Below, in pieces: positions 6,899 to 12,443 of a stretch of 12,443 bases of DNA. A model generated the notes under the pieces. It saw nothing but the letters and a program-made list of their open reading frames with translations. It ran no database searches and had not been told where the DNA came from. Made by a program: the position numbers and the translations under genes. The DNA comes from Allobrachymonas sp. (GTDB lineage: Bacteria > Pseudomonadota > Gammaproteobacteria > Burkholderiales > Burkholderiaceae_C): contig JAAUOI010000057.1 in the NCBI GenBank assembly GCA_012036375.1, positions 1 to 12,443 of the forward strand, given 5' to 3'. Position 1 is the stretch's first letter; each line of letters starts with the position of its first letter.

Positions 6899-7490
6899 AT
6901 GAGAAAAATCGTTTTGAGCACGCCATTTTTTGCCATTTGCGAGCAGAGGTGGTCACGCGCTCTTTCAAGCAAGCGGGGCGCGAGAGTTTGAGCAGGCGGC
7001 TTGATAGCTCAATGTCTTCCATCAAGGCTTGGTTGGGAAATCCGCCCACGGATTCAAACGCATCCCAGCGCACAAACATCGCCTGATCGCCCGTGGCAAT
7101 GCCTGAAAAACGCGAGCGCAGATTCATCATCGACTCAATCATGCGAAAGGCAGATTGCGGCGCATCCAATTGCACATCAAATCGCCCCCAGTGACTTGAT
7201 CGAAGAGCGCTATCAATCAAACGCAAAGCATTAGGTGGTAACTGGGTATCTGCATGCAAAAAAAGCAAAGCTTTGGCGGGCGGCAAGCGGATATCGAATG
7301 CGCCGGCGTTCATTTGCTGCGCACGGCCGGGAGCACTGCTGATCACGCGATCTGCCCAAGGCTGCGCTCGCGCCCAGCTTTCATCCGTGCTGCCGCCATC
7401 GACCACGATGAGTTGCGCACCTTGTTTGCGCAGAGCTTGCAAAGCGATGAGTCGCGCAGTCAAGCCCGCGCCTTCGTTGAGCACGGGCAT
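6729..7490 (-). CDS. Family 2 glycosyltransferase, TIGR04283 type (frameshifted)
   Basis: The protein is a GT2-fold glycosyltransferase of the TIGR04283 family (rSAM/selenodomain-associated transferase 2). Counting from ATG 7490 it shows MPVLNEG at the N terminus, then VVDGGSTDE, MNAGA, the DxD-like LFLHADT, WGRFDV, GIATGDQAMFVR and LMEDIELSSR. The family match then stops at ARKWQK. In the next frame the DNA gives NGVLKTIFLMWRLRLAY, and in the third frame LGAKPADLALQYGYR, which together are the normal C terminus. One base is missing in the T run at 6926-6931 and one in the A run at 6873-6877; the stop at 6729 is thus out of frame. Repair would fuse this domain to DUF2064. The N terminus is uncertain: the first strand is short, and an 11-bp tandem duplication at 7487-7508 may hide a start at GTG 7537, which overlaps the upstream stop codon. 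Confidence 0.82.
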   Translation of the reverse strand: MPVLNEGAGLTARLIALQALRKQGAQLIVVDGGSTDESWARAQPWADRVISSAPGRAQQMNAGAFDIRLPPAKALLFLHADTQLPPNALRLIDSALRSSHWGRFDVQLDAPQSAFRMIESMMNLRSRFSGIATGDQAMFVRWDAFESVGGFPNQALMEDIELSSRLLKLSRPACLKERVTTSARKWQKMACSKRFFSCGGCAWLIFGRKACGLSAAIRLSRCAAYRASKRCRSRQSTRGGLSQNALDPCVRGY

Positions 7491-7508
7491 CACATGCGCA
7501 TCACGTGC
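7487..7508. repeat. 11-bp tandem duplication at the start of the glycosyltransferase gene
   Basis: GCATCACATGC (7487-7497) is followed directly by GCATCACGTGC (7498-7508), identical at 10 of 11 positions. Taking out one copy would join the frame opening at GTG 7537 to the MPVLNEG frame of the glycosyltransferase. Confidence 0.6.
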
Positions 7509-7533
7509 ATGGGCAGGAGGGCGGCGGCAGAGT

Positions 7534-8681
7534 TCACGAGCGATGCAAGTGTTTTTCGAGTGCTTCAAATTCGGCAAGCACCCAATTCACGCCGCTCTCG
7601 CTCAGGTAATGATCCACTCGCTCGCGCACATGCGCTGCCAAAGTGGACTCCACGTTTTGCGCTGACCAATCTTCGCCATCTTGCGAGGCACTTTTACCCG
7701 CTTGAGAGGCTACTCGCCATTTTGCGCACCATGTGATTGACCACAGCCACATCGCGCGGCGCAGCGGCAAATGCCAGTGTTTTGCGTCTTGCGAAAGTGT
7801 TGCGTCCACCTGAGGCTCCCAAGTGCGATACATGTCCTCTACGTCGCCCAAGGTCAAGACGGTGTGTGAATCCACATCCCAAGTGGTGGAGGTGTAGAGC
7901 GTGGCATGCGCCAAATCGAAGCTGGGATAGCTGTAGCGGCATTTTTCTAAATCGACGAGGTAGGCGCGTTCTGCTGCTTCCTCTTTTGCGATCACGAAAT
8001 TGCCCGGATGCCCGTCAAACGCGATCAAGCGGCGCAGAGGGCGAGCGCTGCCCAGGCACAGCGCTTGAAACCGCGCCAACTCTGTTTGAATCGCGCTGCC
8101 ACGCTCGGCGCAAGGTCAGCTTGCGGCAGAAAAGCGGCTTGTGCGCTCACCTCATCCCACATCGCTTGCAAAGGATCGGGTGCGTTGAGCAGTGGTGCGC
8201 GTGAGGCTTCGGGCGGCAAATTGATGCGGTGCAATGCCGCCATGCTGGATGCCATAAGAGCTAGGTCTTGCGGTAACTGCGCAGCTCGCCCCAAAATTTC
8301 TTGCACCATCAGCGCCCCGCGCGGCAATCTCGCGCAGGGCGTGATGATGCGTAAGCACTGCGGTGCAAATCCGGCGGCGCTGGCTCGATGAAAACAAGCT
8401 TGCTGATACTGCAAATTCTCCAGCGCTGGCAATTGCATCTGGCTTTGTTTCGGAATACGAGCAAGCAGCCCAGTGCCTGCCAAGCGAATGTGATCATGCG
8501 CTAAACCTTTGGCCTTGAGGGGTTCGAGATGAGCCTGCGTCCAAGCGGTTTGTGCAGGAAATTTCTCGCTCAGCGCGGCTCGCAGAGCTTGGATGAGCTG
8601 ATGGGTGTGGGTGGTCACAGGAAAAACGTGGCGAAAATTATTTGATCGTGATTGTGCATGACTCAATGCAGCTTTCGGCAT
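7534..8681 (-). CDS. APH/choline-kinase-like phosphotransferase (frameshifted)
   Basis: This is a small-molecule kinase of the aminoglycoside phosphotransferase/choline kinase superfamily. The N-terminal part (8681 down to about 8087) has GLAHDHIRLAGTGLLARIPK and a hydrophobic ATP-binding lobe ending MVQEIL. The C-terminal part, in another frame (8079 to 7534), has the catalytic loop FDGHPGNF, where D, H and N match the HxDxxxxN-type loop, and LVDLEKC with the metal-binding aspartate. The frames join at AAACAGAG: with one more A in the run read at 8085-8087, RFK continues to TELARFQAL. The repaired protein has about 382 residues from ATG 8681. A GTG at 8618 would give about 361 residues and agrees with a possible promoter at 8637-8666. 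It is the first gene of the minus-strand operon. The context suggests a sugar or alcohol substrate rather than an antibiotic, but the sequence does not name it. Confidence 0.82.
8637..8666 (-). promoter_or_regulatory. Possible sigma-70 promoter for the minus-strand operon
   Basis: On the minus strand TTGAGT (8661-8666) is followed after 18 bases by AATAAT (8637-8642), with four and five matches of six to consensus. It lies between the alternative phosphotransferase starts at 8681 and 8618, so if it is real the GTG at 8618 is the true start. Confidence 0.35.
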
Positions 8682-8713
8682 GGGTGGCTTGAGTTGAGTT
8701 TTTAGAATCGCCC

Positions 8714-9666
8714 ATGGTTCAAAAAAATTCGTTCAAAGCGCCACAGTTGCAGGATGTGATTGACAAGATTGCTTTGCAAGCTCAGCCTTTGTATGGGCAA
8801 GGCAAGGTGGCGAATTACATCCCAGCCTTGGCTCGCGTGCCGCCGCAGCAATTTGGCATGGCCATCGCTTTGCTTGATGGGCAAGTGGTGTCCACGGGGC
8901 AGGCGCAGGTGCCGTTTTCAATTCAAAGCATTTCCAAGCTGTTTACGTTCGTCTTGGCTTTGAAAATGTCGGGCGATGCGCTGTGGAAGCGCGTGGGGCG
9001 CGAGCCTTCGGGGGCGGCGTTTAACTCGATGGTGCAGCTCGAAACTGAGCAGGGCATTCCGCGCAATCCCTTCATCAATGCCGGCGCTTTGGTCATCACG
9101 GATATGCTCACTTCGCGCTTTGCGCATCTGGACATTGCCCTGCTCGGCCTCTTGCGCCGCTTGAGCGACAGCCCCGATCTGAATTGGGACATGCAGACGG
9201 CCAAATCCGAGCGCGAAACGGCGCATCGTAATATGGCGCTCGCTTATTTCATGAAGAGCTATGGCAATTTTGTGAATGAACCCGAGCTGGTGCTGGATAA
9301 CTATTGCCGCCAATGCGCTACTGAGATGAGCTGTATCCAACTGGCCAAAGCCTCCATTTTTTAGCCAATGCGGGGCTGGACATCACTGCCCAAGCCACGG
9401 CGGGCGAGCAATTCTTAAGCGCCGATGAAGCCAGACGCGTCAACGCACTGCTGCTGACCTGCGGCGCATACGATGCTGCGGGTGATTTTGCTTACCGCAT
9501 TGGGCTGCCCGTGAAAACGGGCGTGGGTGGCGGCATTGTGGCCATCGTGCCAGGTGTGGGCACGGTAGCGGTATGGAGCCCTGAGCTGGATGCCAAAGGC
9601 AATTCAGTGCTCGGTGCGTTTGCTTTAGAGCAATTGGTGCAGCGCACGGGTTGGAGTCACGATTGA
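8714..9666 (+). CDS. glsA: Glutaminase (frameshifted)
   Basis: This cytoplasmic serine-dependent glutaminase hydrolyses L-glutamine to L-glutamate and ammonia. It belongs to the beta-lactamase-like glutaminase family of E. coli YbaS and YneH, about 308 residues. The first frame (216 residues) contains GKVANYIPALA (30-40), the catalytic S-x-x-K as QSISK (S72, K75), NPFINAGAL (118-126), SERE (165-168) and NYCRQC (196-201). It ends early at ASIF-stop. The next frame continues at once with LANAGLDITA and then KTGVGGGIVAIVPG, AVWSPELDAKGNS and a C terminus at 9666. One T missing from the run at 9357-9362 accounts for the break; the repaired protein has 317 residues. No ribosome binding site is evident before ATG 8714. 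The start lies 32 bases from the possible start of the divergent minus-strand operon. Function is confident; activity depends on whether the break is real. Confidence 0.92.
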
Positions 9667-9681
9667 ATCTAGCTGCTAGTT

Positions 9682-10802
9682 TCAGCCAATCAAAGCCTGC
9701 GCAAACTCTAGCGCATCAAAAGTTTCCAAATCTTCCAGCTTTTCGCCGACCCCGATGAAGTACACGGCCATTGGCTGCGTTTGCTTTTTCTCAGCTTGCT
9801 CGCGCGCCCACAGCGCAATCGCGGCGAGCACGCCGCCTTTGGCTGTGCCGTCTAGTTTTGTGATGATGAGGCCTGTGAGCTGCAAGGCTTGATCGAAGGC
9901 TTTGACTTGGGCGAGGGCGTTTTGGCCGGTGTTGCCATCGATCACCAACAAGGTTTCATGCGGCGCTGTGGCATCGGCTTTGGTGATCACTCGCTTGATC
10001 TTGGCGATTTCTTCCATCAAATGGAGCTGGGTAGGCAGGCGGCCTGCGGTATCAACCATCACCACATCGCGCCCTCGCGCTTTGCCAGCGGTGACGGCAT
10101 CGAAGGCCACGGCGGCTGGGTCTGCGCCTTCTTGGCTGACGATTTCGACGTTGTTTCTGTTCGCCCACACAGCAAGCTGCTCTTTGGCTGCGGCGCGGAA
10201 GGTGTCTGCCGCAGCGAGCAACACGCTAGAGCCCTGATGGCTGAGATGCCAAGTGAGCTTGCCAATCGACGTGGTTTTTCCAGCGCCATTCACGCCGGCA
10301 ATCATCATCACCGTCGGCTTGTGTTCTCCCACGGGCAGGGCTTTTTGCAAGGGCGCGAGCAAATCGGCCAACGCCTGCGCGAGCAGGGCTTTGACGGCGC
10401 TGGGCTCGGTCGCCTTGGCCTCTTTCACGCGCTTTTCAAATCTTGCAGCAAATACTGCGTGGCCGGCACGCCTGCATCGCTCATGAGCAACGCCGCTTCC
10501 AACTCTTCATACAGCGCATCGTCAATCTGCGTGCCGGTGAACACGGTGGCAATCGAGCTGCCGGTTTTGCGCAGGCCGTTTTTGAGTTTGTCCATCCAGC
10601 TTTTGCGGGGAGTCTCTGAAACAGTGTTTTTGAGGTCATTTAGATCGCTGGCCGGCATAGAATCTGCGCTGAGTGCTATGGAATCAGGAGCATTTGAGGG
10701 GCTAATTGCTTGCGCAGTCTGGGGCACAGCAGGAGTGAGCGGGGTGCTCGCATCCAAGGCAGTTGCGGTTTCAGCGGGTTTTTTCTTGAAAAACGAGAAC
10801 AT
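9682..10802 (-). CDS. ftsY: FtsY, signal recognition particle receptor (frameshifted)
   Basis: FtsY is the membrane-associated GTPase that receives SRP-ribosome complexes and hands nascent membrane proteins to the SecYEG translocon. The N-terminal frame (10802 to 10425) begins MFSFFKKK, has a short variable A-domain and then the start of the N domain (SWMDKLKNGLRKT and DDALYEELEAALLMSDAG). It stops after LLQDLKSA. The second frame gives the rest of N and the GTPase domain: G1 GVNGAGKTT, DTFRAAA, DTAGR, TKLDGTAKGG and FIGVGEKLEDLETF. With one more base in the T run at 10433-10436 the junction reads LKKRVKEAK and the gene encodes about 373 residues. Since FtsY is essential in most bacteria, the break is probably a sequencing error. 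The loop before FIGVGE is longer than in E. coli. The gene is divergent from rsmD, with start codons 27 bp apart, and converges on glsA with 15 bases between stops. Confidence 0.95.
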
Positions 10803-10815
10803 GGAGACTTTCTAC

Positions 10816-10827
10816 AATCCTAGGATT
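10816..10827. promoter_or_regulatory. 12-bp palindrome between ftsY and rsmD
   Basis: AATCCTAGGATT is a perfect palindrome that fills nearly half of the 27-bp gap between the divergent start codons. Its AGGA (10822-10825) lies four bases before the rsmD ATG and can serve as ribosome binding site there. A regulatory role is speculative. Confidence 0.4.
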
Positions 10828-10829
10828 CT

Positions 10830-11459
10830 ATGAAACCTCCAAGCGCTCTTAAATCCGCGTCCAAACTCGCCTTGGCCGCCCACATGCAAAAGGCTGGCGA
10901 AGTCCGCTTGATCGGCGGACAATGGAAGCGCAGCAAGCTCCCTGTGCTCAGCAAACCCGGCCTGCGCCCTACGCCGGATCGCGTGCGCGAGACGCTGTTT
11001 AACTGGCTGGGGCAGGATTTGAGCGGTCTCAATTGCGTCGATGCCTTCGCAGGCTCTGGCGCACTTGGCTTTGAAGCGGCTTCGCGCGGCGCGGCAGACG
11101 TGCTGCTAGTCGAGCAAGATGCGCAACTGGCCGCACATTTGCAAGCTCAAGCGCAGAGGCTTAAAGCCACGAATCTGCGCATTCAACGCGGCGATGCTTT
11201 GCAAATTCTGCGCAGTTTAAAGACTGCCAGCGTGGATGTGATTTTTCTCGATCCACCCTTCGCTTCAGGCCTGTTTTTAGAAGCAATTCGGGCAGCAGCC
11301 GGCGTATTATCTGCGCGAGGTGCTATCTATTTAGAAGCGCCGGAGAGCTGGAATGATGAGCAATTAGCGCCACTGGGTTTGCATACCGTCAAACAAGGCA
11401 GGGCGGGTACAGTGCATTTTCATTTGTTGCAAAAACTTGCTATATCAAGCGCTGAATGA
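10830..11459 (+). CDS. rsmD: 16S rRNA (guanine966-N2)-methyltransferase RsmD
   Basis: RsmD transfers a methyl group from S-adenosylmethionine to N2 of guanine 966 of 16S rRNA, a late step of 30S subunit maturation. The 209 residues show the family pattern: VRLIGGQWKRSKL (25-37), RPTPDRVRETLFNWL (46-60), the cofactor-binding DAFAGSGALGFEA (71-83), an acidic cofactor residue in LLVEQD (92-97) and the catalytic motif DPPF (141-144). The N terminus has about 20 extra basic, alanine-rich residues before the core. ATG at 10830 is preceded by AGGA at four bases. The gene is divergent from ftsY, an arrangement also present in E. coli, and its end lies 16 bases from the end of the opposing Mpo1-like gene. 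No frame disruption is seen. Confidence 0.95.
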   Translation: MKPPSALKSASKLALAAHMQKAGEVRLIGGQWKRSKLPVLSKPGLRPTPDRVRETLFNWLGQDLSGLNCVDAFAGSGALGFEAASRGAADVLLVEQDAQLAAHLQAQAQRLKATNLRIQRGDALQILRSLKTASVDVIFLDPPFASGLFLEAIRAAAGVLSARGAIYLEAPESWNDEQLAPLGLHTVKQGRAGTVHFHLLQKLAISSAE

Positions 11460-11486
11460 TTCAAGCGACAACGATTCACAGCTTGA
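11445..11486. terminator. Possible shared hairpin between convergent rsmD and the Mpo1-like gene
   Basis: TCAAGC (11445-11450) pairs with GCTTGA (11481-11486), and TGAAT (11453-11457) with ATTCA (11474-11478), leaving a 16-base loop and a 2-by-2 internal loop. It overlaps both 3' ends, where a two-way transcription stop would be useful. No T tract follows on either strand, so termination is doubtful. Confidence 0.28.
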
Positions 11487-11829
11487 TCTTCCCCGTCAAA
11501 ATATCTTTGTACATCACCCAATCGCCCATGAAGGAATACAGCGGGCGCTTGAAACTCGCGGGGCGGTTGTGCTCAAAACCGAAATGGCCGATCCACGCGA
11601 AGCCGTAGCCGCAGAGCAAGCCCGCGAGCAGCCAAAGAAAATTGCCTGAGACAGCTAGCATCAGCAAGCAACCCAAGGACAGAGAGCTGCCCACAAAATG
11701 CAGCCGCCGGCAGGTTGGGTTGCGATGCTCGGTCAAGTAAAACGGATAAAACTCAGCAAAGCTCTGCACTGTTTTCAAATCAGGCGAACGCTCTTGGGTG
11801 GTGTCAATCGTGGTGTGGAAGCTGGTCAT
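11476..11829 (-). CDS. Mpo1-like (DUF962) membrane protein
   Basis: This 117-residue protein belongs to the DUF962/Mpo1-like family. The yeast member Mpo1 is an iron-dependent dioxygenase acting on 2-hydroxy fatty acids; bacterial members are mostly uncharacterised. Characteristic stretches are FYLTEHRNPTCRRLHFVG (30-47) and GYGFAWIGHFGFEHNRP (74-90), followed by LYSFMGDWVMY. Histidines 35, 44, 82 and 87 are candidate iron ligands. Two hydrophobic segments (about 46-61 and 64-84) should span the inner membrane. ATG at 11829 is well supported by AAGGAG (11836-11841) six bases upstream. It follows the TIGR00266-family gene by 26 bases on the same strand, probably as one operon. No frame problem is seen. 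The family is certain; the fatty-acid role is inferred from the yeast protein. Confidence 0.88.
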   Translation of the reverse strand: MTSFHTTIDTTQERSPDLKTVQSFAEFYPFYLTEHRNPTCRRLHFVGSSLSLGCLLMLAVSGNFLWLLAGLLCGYGFAWIGHFGFEHNRPASFKRPLYSFMGDWVMYKDILTGKIKL

Positions 11830-11855
11830 GGCTGTCTCCTTATTCGTTGAGAGAA

Positions 11856-12443
11856 TTATTCGTCATCCCCGCCAAAAATACCTCCCGCAATACCGCCGCC
11901 GAGCAGTGCCGTACCGCCCAGAATCGAGCCTTCTTCTCGGCTGCCGCCTCGCTGTGGCGCTGCAGCGAAGATGCGGCTGGCTAGGCGGCTGAAGGGTAAG
12001 CTTTGCAGCCACACGGTGCCGCCCGATGCGCCGCCAGTGAGTTTGGCAAAGAACAAGCCCTCGCCACCAAACAGCGCCGTTTTTGATTTTGCCGACGTAT
12101 TGAATTTCAAAATTCACATTCGGCGTGTAGGCCACCACACAGCCGGTATCGACCAAAAGCGTCTGGCTGGGGGCGAGTTCGCGTTTGACCACAGTGCCGC
12201 CTGCATGCACGAAGGCCAGACCATCGCCTTCGAGCTTTTGCATGATGAAGCCTTCGCCGCCGAAAAAACCCACGCCGAGCTTTTGCTGAAACGCAATGCC
12301 TAGGCTCACGCCGCGCGCTGCGGCCAAGAACGCATCTTTTTGGCAGAGCAGCGTGCCGCCCAGTTCGCGCAGATTCATGGGCAAATTTGCCGGGTAGGCG
12401 GCTGCAAAGCGACAGCGCTGCTTGGCCTGCGCTTGGTTGGCTG
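11856..12443 (-). CDS. TIGR00266/AIM24-family protein, 5' part beyond the edge (frameshifted)
   Basis: This is a protein of the TIGR00266 family (AIM24/DUF124 fold), glycine-rich beta-structured proteins of unknown biochemical role. About 195 C-terminal residues are present; the start lies beyond the right edge, and the frame stays open to the last base. Family landmarks in the first frame are LCQKDAFLAAA, GFFGGEGFIMQKLEGDG, AFVHAGGTVVKREL and VDTGCVVAY, ending at YVGKIK. The match continues in another frame as TALFGGEGLFFAKL, TVWLQSLPFSRLASRI and a glycine-rich tail (GGTALLGGGIAGGIFGG). One extra base in the T run at 12080-12084 explains the shift. The tail is of a kind often seen after this domain. 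The gene is followed after 26 bases by the Mpo1-like gene. Family assignment is secure. Confidence 0.88.

Noticed and set aside
7534..8681. Aminoglycoside resistance gene.
   Set aside because: Only superfamily-level motifs match. The neighbours are transporter, transferase and lipid-type genes, and no resistance-island or mobile element signs are present.
8680..8708. Promoter for the glutaminase using TAGAAT at 8703-8708.
   Set aside because: The -10-like hexamer is good but ends five bases before the start codon, and no fitting -35 element lies 16-18 bases upstream. It would require a leaderless message.
10425..10440. Programmed ribosomal frameshift in ftsY.
   Set aside because: The run is just four bases, no slippery heptamer or following structure is evident, and the same kind of break occurs in five other unrelated genes nearby.
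9889..10833. A 314-codon plus-strand open frame opposite ftsY.
   Set aside because: It is the antisense shadow of a strongly supported essential gene, and its translation shows no family features.
1..12443. CRISPR arrays, insertion sequences, tRNA or rRNA genes.
   Set aside because: No regularly spaced repeats, transposase-like protein, terminal inverted repeats or structured RNA gene sequence was seen on either strand.

Overview
The window looks like chromosomal DNA of a betaproteobacterium, most likely Burkholderiales and perhaps the Comamonadaceae. This rests on the moderately high GC content, the protein sequences, the divergent ftsY/rsmD pair, and an extended loop before the FtsY C-terminal motif that I associate with that family. 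The assignment is inference; no rRNA or tRNA gene is present. Gene density is very high and no gap without a gene exceeds about 140 bases.

Layout. (1) Positions 140-8681, all on the minus strand and read from right to left, form one long apparent operon. In order of transcription it encodes an APH/choline-kinase-like phosphotransferase, a family-2 glycosyltransferase (TIGR04283 type) apparently fused to a DUF2064/TIGR04282 transferase, a nucleoside-hydrolase-like protein, a three-gene ABC importer equivalent to Escherichia coli YnjB-YnjC-YnjD, a vapBC (fitAB-type) toxin-antitoxin pair with its own operator, and a YnjF-like CDP-alcohol phosphatidyltransferase. E. coli keeps ynjB-C-D and ynjF close together, so vapBC appears to have been inserted into an older cluster. 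(2) Positions 8714-9666 (+) encode a serine-dependent glutaminase. (3) Positions 9682-10802 (-) encode FtsY, the signal recognition particle receptor, and 10830-11459 (+) encode RsmD. The two are divergent with start codons only 27 bp apart. (4) Positions 11476-12443 (-) hold an Mpo1-like (DUF962) membrane protein preceded by a TIGR00266/AIM24-family protein cut by the right edge.

How the genes may work together. The minus-strand cluster joins an importer, an enzyme that could split a glycosidic bond, two sugar or nucleotidyl transferase domains, a small-molecule kinase and a CDP-alcohol phosphotransferase. A coherent but unproven reading is uptake and remodelling of a nucleoside- or sugar-like compound, its phosphorylation and activation, and its attachment to a lipid as a polar head group. 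The TIGR04282/TIGR04283 pair is also known from arsenosugar-type contexts, but no arsM- or arsS-like gene is present here.

Sequence quality. At least eight frame disruptions, mostly single-base length changes in homopolymer runs, break the phosphotransferase, the glycosyltransferase fusion (twice, plus a possible 11-bp tandem duplication), YnjB (two that cancel out), the glutaminase, FtsY and the TIGR00266 protein. FtsY is essential in most bacteria and the changes share one pattern, so uncorrected sequencing errors are the simplest explanation. Spans below cover the whole repaired genes.
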